Positions 44,064 to 53,119 of a stretch of DNA of 64,000 bases are shown here, one piece after another; the stretch's first letter is position 1; the number at the start of each line of letters is the position of its first letter. Both the position numbers and the translations under genes were made by a program. Origin of the DNA: JAXHMB01 sp034521755 (GTDB taxonomy: Bacteria > Bacteroidota > Rhodothermia > Balneolales > Balneolaceae); the NCBI GenBank assembly GCA_034521755.1, contig JAXHMB010000004.1:682001-746000 (forward strand), given 5' to 3'. The notes under the pieces were generated by a model that did not search any database, was not told where the DNA came from, and saw nothing but the letters and a program-made list of their open reading frames with translations.

Positions 44064-44399
44064 ATGGAAAAGACGTATTACAATCCCGAAGATTTAAAGA
44101 AATTTGGTAATGTGGCAGAGTTTCAGGAAGAACTAGCCGAGAAATTCTTTGATTATTATGGTGCGGTATTTGAAGAGGGGGCACTTAGTGCAAGAGAAAA
44201 ATCGTTGATTGCCTTGGCGGTATCACATACAATCCAGTGCCCTTACTGTATTGATGCATACAGTACAGACAGTTTGGAAAAGGGAGCCAGCGAAGAACAG
44301 ATGATGGAAGCTGTTCATGTTGCCACAGCCATTCGTGGAGGAGCTTCTTTAGTACACGGTACACAAATGATGAATCACGTTAAAAAATTGAGTATGTAG
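44064..44399 (+). CDS. Arsenosugar-associated AhpD/CMD-like protein
   Basis: Carboxymuconolactone-decarboxylase/AhpD-fold protein of 111 residues with the redox motif CPYCIDAYSTDSL (CxxC about 53-56). This small type is regularly the first gene of arsenosugar clusters and is annotated there as a peroxidase-like protein. A strong Shine-Dalgarno (AAAAAAGGAG) precedes ATG 44064. It ends 3 bp before the radical SAM gene, so translation is coupled. Confidence 0.85.
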   Translation: MEKTYYNPEDLKKFGNVAEFQEELAEKFFDYYGAVFEEGALSAREKSLIALAVSHTIQCPYCIDAYSTDSLEKGASEEQMMEAVHVATAIRGGASLVHGTQMMNHVKKLSM

Positions 44400-44402
44400 C
44401 TT

Positions 44403-45452
44403 ATGAAATCACTTAAGGCAAAAAAGCATAAGCTTTCAGATCCCGAAGTACAGCTTGATATTTTAAATAATCATTCCGAAAAGCTTAAAAGCCTTCCCAT
44501 ATTTCGAGAGAAGTTGGAAGAGATTGATCTATTTCCACTCAAGCCCACAGGTATAGAAATTTTTCAGATTAATGTAGGCTATATGTGCAATATGACTTGC
44601 AAGCATTGTCATGTTGATGCCGGTCCGGATCGCAAGGAAATTATGACTAAAGAAACATTTGAATATTGTCTTGATGCGCTTCGAAGTTCTGATATTGAGA
44701 CGGTAGACCTGACTGGCGGAGCACCGGAAATGAATCCGCACTTTGAGTGGTTTGTTGAGGAGGTCTCCGATATGGGAAAACATATTATAGTCCGATCTAA
44801 CCTGACCATTCTAACAACCACCCCAAAGTATCAGGCATTGCCTGAATTTTTTGCCGAACACGGAGTAGAAGTTACCTGTTCGCTCCCCTTTTATAGTAAG
44901 TCTAGAACAGACCGCCAGCGAGGTAAGGGAACCTATGATAAATCAGTAGTAGCGTTAAAAATGCTGAATGAAGTTAATTATGGAAAAGAGGGTACAGGTT
45001 TGGAACTGAACTTGGTCTACAATCCTGCCGGAGCATTTTTACCCGGTAGTCAGGAAGAGCTGGAAAAAGATTTTAAACGAGAGCTCAAGCGTAAACATGA
45101 TATTGAATTTAATAACCTCTTTACTATCACCAATCTGCCTATCAGCCGCTACCTAAATTTCTTACTGATGTCTGATAATCTTGATGAGTATATGGAAAAA
45201 TTGATAACCTCCTTTAACCCTTCTGCAGCAGAAGGGGTGATGTGCAGAAACACCATTTCTATTGGTTGGGACGGTTCGCTTTATGATTGCGATTTCAATC
45301 AAATGTTAGAAATGAAAACAAATCATGGAGCTCCTTCTCATATCAAAGATTTTGATGAAGAGGCTTTAAATAATCGCGAAATTATTATCAACCAGCACTG
45401 CTTTGGATGTACTGCCGGTGCGGGCAGCAGCTGTGGAGGAGAGACCACTTGA
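44403..45452 (+). CDS. arsS: Arsenosugar biosynthesis radical SAM enzyme ArsS
   Basis: Radical SAM protein that transfers a 5'-deoxyadenosyl group to dimethylarsenic on the route to arsenosugars. The iron-sulfur motif is C62-x3-C66-x2-C69 in CNMTCKHCHVDAGP. The C-terminal Cys-rich part carries HCFGCTAGAGSSCGG, a characteristic end of this family. Some members use selenocysteine; all such positions here are plain Cys. 349 residues. Second gene in the operon, directly after the AhpD-like gene (3-bp gap) and 3 bp before the next gene. Confidence 0.9.
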   Translation: MKSLKAKKHKLSDPEVQLDILNNHSEKLKSLPIFREKLEEIDLFPLKPTGIEIFQINVGYMCNMTCKHCHVDAGPDRKEIMTKETFEYCLDALRSSDIETVDLTGGAPEMNPHFEWFVEEVSDMGKHIIVRSNLTILTTTPKYQALPEFFAEHGVEVTCSLPFYSKSRTDRQRGKGTYDKSVVALKMLNEVNYGKEGTGLELNLVYNPAGAFLPGSQEELEKDFKRELKRKHDIEFNNLFTITNLPISRYLNFLLMSDNLDEYMEKLITSFNPSAAEGVMCRNTISIGWDGSLYDCDFNQMLEMKTNHGAPSHIKDFDEEALNNREIIINQHCFGCTAGAGSSCGGETT

Positions 45453-45455
45453 TTT

Positions 45456-46055
45456 ATGGCTGAACAGAATGTTTTGCTCATCTTTGTGAAAAATCCTGAG
45501 AAGGGAAAAGTAAAAACAAGACTTGCCAAAACTATAGGTGATGAAAAAGCGCTGGAAGTTTATAAAAAGCTGATAGCTTACACCCGGCAGATAACTTCTG
45601 AAGTATCTGCTAGCCGCAAAGTTTGGTATTCCAGATTTGTACCTGAAAATGATGAGTGGGATACTGAAAAATTTGAAAAGAAAATTCAGCAGGGAGATGA
45701 TCTGGGGATGAGGATGAAAAATGCTTTTGCTGAATCTTTTACATCCAATCATGTAAAGGTAGTAATTATAGGAAGTGATAGTGCTCAAATTACAACAGAA
45801 GGGATTGAAAATGCATTTTCTGAATTAGAAGAGAATGAGTTGGTAATTGGTCCTTCTGAGGATGGAGGTTATTATTTATTGGGAATGCAGGACTTTTATC
45901 CTGAATTTTTTGAAGGCATTGATTGGAGTACTTCGAAAGTTTTCGCACAAACGCTGAAAATAGCCAGAAGAAAGGGATTAAAGACAAGCATATTGCCAGA
46001 GCTTAATGATGTAGATAATGAAGAAGATTGGCAGTCTGTGAAAGATCAGCTATAA
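45456..46055 (+). CDS. TIGR04282-type arsenosugar glycosyltransferase
   Basis: 199-residue nucleotidyl/glycosyltransferase-like protein (GT-A fold). Start MAEQNVLLIFVKNPEKGKVKTRLA is typical of the TIGR04282 family that accompanies ArsS. The later GSDSAQI and GPSEDGGYYLLGM are family motifs. Role: probably builds or transfers the sugar portion. Separated from arsS by 3 bp and from the next gene by 6 bp. Confidence 0.87.
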   Translation: MAEQNVLLIFVKNPEKGKVKTRLAKTIGDEKALEVYKKLIAYTRQITSEVSASRKVWYSRFVPENDEWDTEKFEKKIQQGDDLGMRMKNAFAESFTSNHVKVVIIGSDSAQITTEGIENAFSELEENELVIGPSEDGGYYLLGMQDFYPEFFEGIDWSTSKVFAQTLKIARRKGLKTSILPELNDVDNEEDWQSVKDQL

Positions 46056-46061
46056 TGTAAT

Positions 46062-46751
46062 ATGGAAATCAGTATTATTATTCCCACCTTTAATGAAGAA
46101 GGTTTTATTTTACCTACCCTTAAAAAAATTATTGAAAACTCTTCATCAAAGATAAAGGAAATTATTATTTCAGATGGGGGCAGTACAGATCGAACCAGAA
46201 AGCTGGTTAGGGAATTTGAAATGGCGAAGCTTGTAGAAAGTCCGCAAAAGGGGCGTGCTGCTCAAATGAATTATGGAGCTTCTTTTGCAAAAGGTTCAAT
46301 ACTTTTTTTCCTCCATGCCGATACCGTACCACCCATTCATTTTGATAAAAAAATTATCAGCGAAGTAGAAAAAGGTATAGATGCCGGTTGCTTTCAATTG
46401 TCTTTTGACTGGAATCATCCTTTTCTAAAGTTTTACAGCTGGTGCACAAAATTTAATGTAGATGCTTTTCGGTTTGGGGATCAGGGACTGTTTATATCAA
46501 GAGAAATTTTCCAGGAGATTGGAGGTTTTCATGCTGATTATTTTTTGATGGAAGATCATGAAATTGTCCGGCGCATCAAGAAAGAATATTCATTTAAAAT
46601 TATGGCGCAGAAAGTGATAACATCAGCACGGAAATACAAAAAGAACGGTGTTGTTAAACTGCAGCTTATCTTTACTCTGATTTATGTTTTTTATCACCTA
46701 AAAATACCTCAAGAAGTGCTTAAAAACCTATATAAGGAGCTGATAAAGTGA
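46062..46751 (+). CDS. TIGR04283-type family 2 glycosyltransferase (arsenosugar)
   Basis: GT2 glycosyltransferase: N-terminal ISIIIPTFNEE, nucleotide-binding DGGSTDRT, catalytic-region LHADTVPP (DxD-like) and DHEIVRRIKK near the end. 229 residues, one hydrophobic segment near the C-terminus (about 205-217). It belongs to the TIGR04283 group paired with TIGR04282 in arsenosugar clusters. Last gene of the four-gene operon. Confidence 0.88.
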   Translation: MEISIIIPTFNEEGFILPTLKKIIENSSSKIKEIIISDGGSTDRTRKLVREFEMAKLVESPQKGRAAQMNYGASFAKGSILFFLHADTVPPIHFDKKIISEVEKGIDAGCFQLSFDWNHPFLKFYSWCTKFNVDAFRFGDQGLFISREIFQEIGGFHADYFLMEDHEIVRRIKKEYSFKIMAQKVITSARKYKKNGVVKLQLIFTLIYVFYHLKIPQEVLKNLYKELIK

Positions 46752-46896
46752 ATAGTTTTTTGTAACATTGAGCAATCCCAAAAAAAGATCAGCGGAAGCT
46801 TAACAGTTAGGTAATTTTAGAATGGTTATATTTCTCAAACCAAATTAGCTTTTTAGCTTTTCTTTTAATTTTTAACACAACAAACAGATATCAGAC

Positions 46897-49662
46897 ATGA
46901 AACGATTCGGATTGATACTTATTGCTTTTGTGGTGTTTCCTTTTATGGCGTTTGCTCAAAATACCATTGAAGGTACTATTACTGAAGCAGAAACAGGAGA
47001 AACTCTTGCAGGTGCTAACGTGTACCTAGTAGGTACTAACAAAGGTGCATCAACTAATACCAATGGTGAATACACAATCGATGAAGTTGCTGATGGAGAT
47101 TACACTATTCGTGTTTCCATGGTTGGCTTTGAAACGATACGACAGGAAATATCAGTTTCGGGAGACCTGGAGCTGGATTTTCAGCTTACCACTACCAGCC
47201 AGTCTTTGGATGAGCTGAAAGTTTTTGCTTCTCGATCAGGCCAAAAGACTCCGGTAGCCTATTCAGATATTGATCAGGAACAAATAAGTAATCAACTTGG
47301 CTCTCGTGATTTGCCACTTGTACTGAATACAACTCCTTCAGTTTATGCAACTTCTCAAGGAAGTGGTTCCGGAGATGCAAGGATTAATGTTAGAGGGTTT
47401 TCGCAGCGTAATGTTGCCGTAATGATTAACGGTGTTCCGGTAAACGATATGGAAAATGGCTGGGTGTACTGGTCAAACTGGGATGGAGTTGCTGATGCTA
47501 CATCTTCCATTCAGGTTCAGCGCGGGATGAGTAACGTTAACCTTGCAGTCCCTTCAGTTGGTGGAACTATGAATATCTTGACTTCTCCATCAAAAAATAG
47601 TGCCGGTGGATCTTTCAAGCAGGAGATTGGTAATGCGGGTTTTAAGAAAACAACGCTGAGTTTGAATACCGGTATGATTAATGACCGTTTTGCAATTAGT
47701 GCAAGTGGAGTTCGTAAGGAAGGAAACGGCATGGTTGAAGGAACATGGACTGACTCTTGGGCTTACTATCTTGGAGCAACTCTCAAAATTAATGATTCAA
47801 ACTCATTAGATCTTTATGCACTTGGTGCTCCCCAGCGTCATGGTCAGCGTCTATATGCCCAGAATATTGGTACATTTGATCATAGCTATGCACGAAGTCT
47901 GGATTCTTATGACCCTGCTGCTTTAAACACTTTCCAGGAACGGGGAATGTTTTTCAACCAGAACGTGGCAGGTGTTTCAGACAGCTATGACGGCAAGCAA
48001 TATGTAGGTGATGGCTGGATTGGCACTTCTATCCGTAATCGTTATAACTCAGGAGAAATTAGTGAGCGTGAAAACTTTTTTCATAAGCCCCAAATTAACC
48101 TGAACTGGTACAGTGATCTTACCGATAAAATTAAGCTTACTAACGTGCTTTATTATTCCGGTGGAGAAGGTGGCGGATCAGGTACCTTGGGTGAAGTTGT
48201 CCGCCAGGATGCAAATGGGGTTGATGGAACACAACAACCTTTCTTTTTCGGGCCAAGCCCCTGGACATGGGATTGGAATGCTACTGTAGCTATTAACAGC
48301 TCACCAGCTGGGACATGGCAAAATGATTTTGATAGTGGTACAAGACAAGATTTCGAGTCTATTGGTATTCTAAGAAATAGTCGTAATAATCAATGGACTG
48401 TTGGCGATATTGTTAAAGTTCATGCTGATCTCGGCAATTTCCAGCTTCAAGGTGGTCTTGACTGGAGAACGGCAGAAATTGAACACTACCGTGAAGTCAG
48501 AGACTTACTGGGTGGTCAATTCTTCATAGATAATGGTGATGATTTTAATCCTAATAAGCGTGTAGGACTGGGTGATAAGGTAGATTACAATTTCACCAAC
48601 AATGTAAATTGGTTTGGAGGATACTTACAGGGTGAATATGCTACAGACCGATATAGCCTTTATACAACAGTTGGGCTAACTAATATTAAGTATAAGCACG
48701 AAAACTTTTTTGTTGAAGATCCCAACAATGCTGGTCAACGGTTAGTCCGTGAATCTCCAAACATTCAAGGGTGGCAAACAAAGTTTGGCGGTTTATATAC
48801 CATCAACCAGAACTTTGACGTATATGGCAACTTTGGAATCATTTCTAAGGTGCCCATCTTTGACAATGTCATTGATGATCGTTCTGGTGCTGTTAATGAT
48901 GATCCTACCAACGAGAAATACTACTTCTACGAAGGTGGAGTTCGCTTTAGTAATAACCAAGGAAACTTGGCAGTTAAAGCCAATTTTTATTTAACACAAC
49001 GTAAGGATCGGTCTTTTACCACTTCTGTTATACAGCAGGATGGTACAGAAGGGCTTCTTAACGTTTCAGGTGTGGACCAGATGCACAGAGGTTTGGAACT
49101 GGAAAGTTCTTACCGTCCATTTGACTTCTTACGCATTGACTTAAACATGGCCCATAACTTGTGGAAATATACTGATGATGTAAGTGCAAGATATCTTGCT
49201 GACTTCACACAGAATCAGTACCAAGAGTTGAACCTGTCGATTAACGATTTGCGTGTAGGGAATGCTCCACAAACTCAGTATGCATATACTGTAACAGTAA
49301 CTCCTACACCAAATGCGATGGTACAAATCGTGGGTAAAACATTTATGCGTCATTATTCAGACTTTAATCCGTTTGATAGGACATTTGATCCAAATAATCC
49401 TTCTACTGCTGATCGTGCTTTCCCATGGCAAGCACCTAGCTATACGGTATTTGATCTGAATGCCAGTTATAATCTGGATAATATGTTCAAAGGTGTAAAA
49501 CTGTTCGTTAATGTTTTCAACTTACTGGATGAAACATACATTCAGGATTCTGTTGATAATAGTGATTTCAATTCATTTGACAACGATCACGATGCAGATG
49601 ATGCTGAGGTTTTCTTTGGACTACCAAGACGTTTCAATGCAGGCTTTACTGTAACATTCTAA
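46897..49662 (+). CDS. TonB-dependent outer-membrane receptor
   Basis: 921-residue TonB-dependent transporter. A signal peptide (about 1-21) precedes a carboxypeptidase-regulatory-like beta-sandwich (about 24-92; EGTITEAETGETLAGANVYL...GEYTIDEV). Then a plug (about 110-225; VLNTTPSVYATSQGSGSGDARINVRGF, INGVPVNDMENG) and a 22-strand barrel ending in ...NAGFTVTF with a terminal Phe. The length and plug resemble iron-complex/siderophore receptors, but the substrate is not evident; no B12 or iron regulatory site is seen upstream. It follows the arsenosugar operon by 145 bp, probably its own transcript. Confidence 0.88.
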   Translation: MKRFGLILIAFVVFPFMAFAQNTIEGTITEAETGETLAGANVYLVGTNKGASTNTNGEYTIDEVADGDYTIRVSMVGFETIRQEISVSGDLELDFQLTTTSQSLDELKVFASRSGQKTPVAYSDIDQEQISNQLGSRDLPLVLNTTPSVYATSQGSGSGDARINVRGFSQRNVAVMINGVPVNDMENGWVYWSNWDGVADATSSIQVQRGMSNVNLAVPSVGGTMNILTSPSKNSAGGSFKQEIGNAGFKKTTLSLNTGMINDRFAISASGVRKEGNGMVEGTWTDSWAYYLGATLKINDSNSLDLYALGAPQRHGQRLYAQNIGTFDHSYARSLDSYDPAALNTFQERGMFFNQNVAGVSDSYDGKQYVGDGWIGTSIRNRYNSGEISERENFFHKPQINLNWYSDLTDKIKLTNVLYYSGGEGGGSGTLGEVVRQDANGVDGTQQPFFFGPSPWTWDWNATVAINSSPAGTWQNDFDSGTRQDFESIGILRNSRNNQWTVGDIVKVHADLGNFQLQGGLDWRTAEIEHYREVRDLLGGQFFIDNGDDFNPNKRVGLGDKVDYNFTNNVNWFGGYLQGEYATDRYSLYTTVGLTNIKYKHENFFVEDPNNAGQRLVRESPNIQGWQTKFGGLYTINQNFDVYGNFGIISKVPIFDNVIDDRSGAVNDDPTNEKYYFYEGGVRFSNNQGNLAVKANFYLTQRKDRSFTTSVIQQDGTEGLLNVSGVDQMHRGLELESSYRPFDFLRIDLNMAHNLWKYTDDVSARYLADFTQNQYQELNLSINDLRVGNAPQTQYAYTVTVTPTPNAMVQIVGKTFMRHYSDFNPFDRTFDPNNPSTADRAFPWQAPSYTVFDLNASYNLDNMFKGVKLFVNVFNLLDETYIQDSVDNSDFNSFDNDHDADDAEVFFGLPRRFNAGFTVTF

Positions 49663-49683
49663 AGTCTCATTAAACTGATATTA

Positions 49684-49718
49684 AAAGGGCGGCTTTTTAA
49701 AGCCGCCCTTTTTTGTTT
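49684..49718 (+). terminator. Intrinsic terminator after the TonB receptor
   Basis: AAAGGGCGGCT / AGCCGCCCTTT hairpin with T-run, 21 bp after the receptor stop. Very strong GC-rich stem. Confidence 0.92.
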
Positions 49719-49824
49719 AAAGGTGTTTTGCAGCAATCCCAGAAAATCAAATAAAACGTTGCATCTATCCCTATAAGCCGAGATATTTAGTTCGAATTTG
49801 AAACAGCAATGAACAGCAGCAAAA

Positions 49825-50160
49825 ATGGCCTACGTAGTAACTGAACCATGTATTAATTGTAAATACACAAACTGTGCAGCAGTATGCCCTGTAGATGCTT
49901 TTCGAGAAGGCCCCAACTTTCTTACCATTGATCCCCTGGAATGCATTGATTGTGATGCCTGTGTGGCTGAATGTCCCGTTGAAGCTATCTATCCTGATGA
50001 TGAAGTCCCGATGGAATGGGAACACTATATTGAACTTAATGAACGTCTTGCTGAACAATGGTCAGGCCATGTTATTAATGAGCATAAAGAAGACCGCCCC
50101 GATGCAGATGAATGGGCTGAGGTAACAGACAAGTTGGAGCACCTCCAGGAAGAGTGGTAA
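49825..50160 (+). CDS. fdxA: FdxA-like 7Fe/8Fe ferredoxin
   Basis: Soluble electron-transfer protein with two iron-sulfur sites: CINCKYTNCAAVCPVDAF at the N-terminus and ECIDCDACVAECPVEAI after it. The first cluster motif (C-x2-C-x4-C-x3-CP) suggests a 3Fe-4S/4Fe-4S pair as in FdxA. A 40-residue acidic helical tail follows, typical of aerobic ferredoxins of this type. 111 residues. Confidence 0.92.
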   Translation: MAYVVTEPCINCKYTNCAAVCPVDAFREGPNFLTIDPLECIDCDACVAECPVEAIYPDDEVPMEWEHYIELNERLAEQWSGHVINEHKEDRPDADEWAEVTDKLEHLQEEW

Positions 50161-50169
50161 TTAAGGTTC

Positions 50170-50230
50170 GTTATTCGTTGTTTGTTATTTCGTCTTTATC
50201 TCTGGTAAACCAAATCAATTAACGAATAAC
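50170..50230. repeat. Inverted repeat GTTATTCGTT...AACGAATAAC
   Basis: Perfect 10-bp arms (50170-50179 and 50221-50230) in the fdxA-folP spacer. The left arm is surrounded by imperfect repeats of TTCGTTATT. No T-run. Such short palindromes recur in this window (compare 3263-3312); function unknown. Confidence 0.55.
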
Positions 50231-50267
50231 AAATAGCACTTTCTCCAAAATTTTAGACAAGTCCGTT

Positions 50268-51098
50268 TTGTCAAATCATTTAATTTTAAGGAGTGAAAGC
50301 TTAGACCTTTCAAAGCCCCGAATCATGGGCATTTTAAATGTAACGCCTGATTCATTTTCTGATGGTGGAAAATTCAATCAGGTTGATGCTGCTCTGAAGC
50401 GTATTGAGGAAATGATTGAAGAGGGTGCTGCCATTATTGATATTGGTGGAGAATCTACCCGCCCCGGAGCCGAACCAGTTAGTGTTCACGAGGAGATGGA
50501 AAGAGTTATCCCCATTCTGGAAAAAGCTATTCCAAAATATACAGGTACTTTTTTTTCAATTGATACTACAAAATATGAGGTAGCAAGACAGGCATTGGAA
50601 GCAGGGGCCCATTTTATAAATGATGTCAGCGGTCTGCAAGAAGAACCACGATTTGTTGACTTGTGTAAAGCATTTGAAGCGGGTTTAATTATCATGCATT
50701 CACAAGGTACTCCTGAAACAATGCAGGATGATCCCAGCTATAATGAAGTAGTTTCAGATATTCGTGACTTTTTTAAAAAGCAATTAAAAAAATGTAGGGG
50801 TCTGGATAATATTATATTAGATCCCGGAATTGGATTTGGAAAGACCCAACAGCATAATATTGAGATCATAAAAAACCTTGACAAATTCCACAATTTAGGC
50901 TATCCATTAATGGTGGGTGCATCGCGTAAGTCAATGATTGGCAGACTGTTAAATAATCGGGATGTAGACGATCGTATTATTGGTTCCGTAGTGGTACATT
51001 ATCATGCCATGGCTAAGGGTGCTAAAATTATTCGAGTGCACGATGTTAAGGAAGCAAATGATTCTATTTTAGTTTATAATGCATTAATTGGAAACTAG
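50268..51098 (+). CDS. folP: Dihydropteroate synthase
   Basis: Folate pathway: joins p-aminobenzoate to hydroxymethyl-dihydropterin diphosphate; the sulfonamide target. Motifs GILNVTPDSFSDGG, GESTRPGAEP, SIDTTKYEVARQAL, INDVSG, DPGIGFGKT and SRKSMIG are all present in order. 276 residues; start at TTG 50268 because no ATG precedes the first motif. Followed by a terminator that overlaps its stop codon, then cdaA, a gene order common in Bacteroidota. Confidence 0.95.
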   Translation: MSNHLILRSESLDLSKPRIMGILNVTPDSFSDGGKFNQVDAALKRIEEMIEEGAAIIDIGGESTRPGAEPVSVHEEMERVIPILEKAIPKYTGTFFSIDTTKYEVARQALEAGAHFINDVSGLQEEPRFVDLCKAFEAGLIIMHSQGTPETMQDDPSYNEVVSDIRDFFKKQLKKCRGLDNIILDPGIGFGKTQQHNIEIIKNLDKFHNLGYPLMVGASRKSMIGRLLNNRDVDDRIIGSVVVHYHAMAKGAKIIRVHDVKEANDSILVYNALIGN

Positions 51099-51125
51099 AT
51101 ACTAGCGGCTAGTAATTAGTTTTTT
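51092..51125 (+). terminator. Terminator overlapping the folP stop
   Basis: Hairpin AAACTA-TACTAG / CTAGTA-TAGTTT with a CGG loop and two unpaired bases per arm, followed by five to six T. The left arm overlaps the folP stop codon. It may only partly terminate before cdaA. Confidence 0.6.
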
Positions 51126-51190
51126 AAAGGCGTAATTAAAATTTTAACTGTTTTCGTTGTACAAAGACGAAACATTACATTTCAAAAAAA

Positions 51191-52009
51191 GTGATCCCCA
51201 TTGGATTCTTAGAATTTGGTATTAAGGACTTGGTTGAAGTCCTTATTATAGCAACGGTGCTTTTTTACCTGTACCGTTGGATTAGGGGAACCTTTGCGAT
51301 TCAGGCGGCCGTGGGTCTTGTCTTTATTATCATAATAAATGCGGTAGTAAGTGCGCTCGGGCTTACGACTATTAATTTTATTTTACGTCGCATTTTGGAT
51401 GTTGGTGTGCTTGCCGTCTTTATTATTTTCCAGCCCGAGATTCGAAAGCTTCTTTACAGCCTTGGACAAAATACAAATTTAGATCGCTTTTTTGTCCGTT
51501 CCAGTTCGGAATCAACTATTGATGAAGTTATTGACGCTGCTCGAAATATGTCTCATTCAAAAACCGGTGCGCTCATTGTGTTTGCCCGTACTTCTTCTCT
51601 ACAGGATTTAGTGGATGTTGGCGTAAAGCTGGATGCCCGGGTAAACAGTGAGTTGCTACAAACCATTTTCAATCGGCATACACCCTTGCATGACGGTGCA
51701 GTAGTTATTCGAAACAGCCGTATTGTTGCCGCCAGTTGTTATCTGCCAATTTCCCAAAACCCGAATATTTCTTCTGTGTTTGGCACGCGCCATCGTGCTG
51801 CGGTAGGTATTTCAGAAACCAATAACGTATTTGTACTGGTGATCTCAGAAGAAACAGGACGCATTTCCATAGCCAGGAATGGATCACTTACCAGTGGACT
51901 TACTATTCAGAAACTCCGGGCAGAAATGGAAGAAACTTTTGGCGGTAAAAAAATGGATGACGAAGATGTTGCTTTTTCATCTTCAAAGTCTGAGCTCAAC
52001 CTGACGTAA
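51191..52009 (+). CDS. cdaA: Diadenylate cyclase CdaA
   Basis: Makes cyclic di-AMP from two ATP, a second messenger for osmolyte and cell-wall control. Three N-terminal membrane helices (about 10-85) precede the DAC domain (about 100-230) with its active-site motifs DGAVVI (LHDGAV) and RHR (GTRHRAAVGI). 272 residues; start is GTG at 51191. In keeping with its role, osmotic regulation would be important in a halophile. Transcribed after folP. Confidence 0.93.
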   Translation: MIPIGFLEFGIKDLVEVLIIATVLFYLYRWIRGTFAIQAAVGLVFIIIINAVVSALGLTTINFILRRILDVGVLAVFIIFQPEIRKLLYSLGQNTNLDRFFVRSSSESTIDEVIDAARNMSHSKTGALIVFARTSSLQDLVDVGVKLDARVNSELLQTIFNRHTPLHDGAVVIRNSRIVAASCYLPISQNPNISSVFGTRHRAAVGISETNNVFVLVISEETGRISIARNGSLTSGLTIQKLRAEMEETFGGKKMDDEDVAFSSSKSELNLT

Positions 52010-52017
52010 AGGATGAG

Positions 52018-53113
52018 TTAGCCTTGGCTGTTATACAAATTCAAGAGTTTTTGAGCAGCTTTGAAGGAACTCATTTCGCCGGATAAAACTTTTTCTTCAA
52101 CCTCTGACAGCTTTTTCTTGATAGAGGGATCGTTATAGAATGTATCTTTAAGTCTGTTATTAATGGATTCATACATCCAGTGTTTCGATTGTCGGTTCCG
52201 TCGTTCTTGCCAGTAGCCGTTTTCCTTAGTTAAAGAAACATACTCCTCCATCATCTCCCAAATATCCGAAACTCCATCACTTTCCAGAGCGGAGCAAGTA
52301 GTTACTTTAGGCGACCAGCCGGACTCCGTTGGAGGATATAAGTGAAGGGCATTCTTATATTCTCGAACGGCCTGCTGAACTTGTTTTTTAGAAGCGCTGT
52401 CAATTTTATTTATGGCGATTGCATCAGCCATTTCCATGATGCCGCGTTTGATGCCCTGCAATTCGTCACCGGCCCCGGCCAGCATTAAGTAATAAAAAGA
52501 AATCAACCATAGAGTGAACAGCCGTTTCGGACTGCCCAACACCGACCGTTTCAATAAAAATGGTATCATATCCTGCAGCCTCGCATAGGTATATAGTCTC
52601 ACGTGTTTTGCGGGCTACACCGCCTAAAGAACCGGCTGTTGGAGAAGGACGAATAAAAGCCTTGGAATTATTGGCCAGCGTCTCCATTCGGGTTTTGTCG
52701 CCCAAAATACTTCCTTTTGTTCGGCTGCTGCTAGGGTCTATAGCAAGTACAGCGAGGGTTCGCCCCTTGTCAATAATTAAATTCCCAAGTGATTCAATAA
52801 ACGTGCTTTTCCCAACACCCGGGACCCCCGTTATACCAATTCGAATAGAATTGCCGGTAGCAGGAAGACATTTTTCAATAATTTCCTGGGCTAACTCACG
52901 GTGTTCAGGTTTGGTGCTTTCAATCAGGGTAATAGCTTGGCTGAGAATGGTCCGGTTTCCTTCTTTGATACCCTCTACATAATCATGCAGAGTCATTTTT
53001 TTCTTTCTTTCTTTGAACTTATCAAGCCCTTTAGGATTGATAGAATCATTAGATTCAACCCCTTTGTTGACGGATAAAGAAGATTCTTTATTTTTTTTGT
53101 CTGACTTAGCCAC
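52018..53113 (-). pseudogene. meaB: MeaB, methylmalonyl-CoA mutase GTPase, frameshifted
   Basis: G3E-type GTPase that loads and protects the adenosylcobalamin cofactor of methylmalonyl-CoA mutase. Frame one begins at GTG 53113 (6 bp after the mutB stop) and includes Walker [10 protein letters not shown] and the base region [20 protein letters not shown]. It breaks at VDFFLLL. The other frame resumes as [21 protein letters not shown] and runs to 52018. Removing one A from the CTTAATG at about 52488 restores [19 protein letters not shown] and a protein of normal size (about 364 residues). Sequence error is likely since mutA and mutB are intact. Confidence 0.88.
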
Positions 53114-53119
53114 TTAGGT

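Noticed and set aside
45440..45455. Selenocysteine read-through at the arsS TGA
   Set aside because: The TGA directly follows a complete family C-terminus and the next gene's ATG is 3 bp on; no SECIS-like hairpin noticed.
46752..46896. Cobalamin riboswitch before the TonB receptor
   Set aside because: No B12-box and the leader is only 145 bp and AT-rich.
52460..52500. Programmed +1 shift in meaB at the TGA of frame one
   Set aside because: Shifting there would give NAGRGR instead of the conserved MLAGAG, so the break is upstream at CTTAATG and not at the stop.
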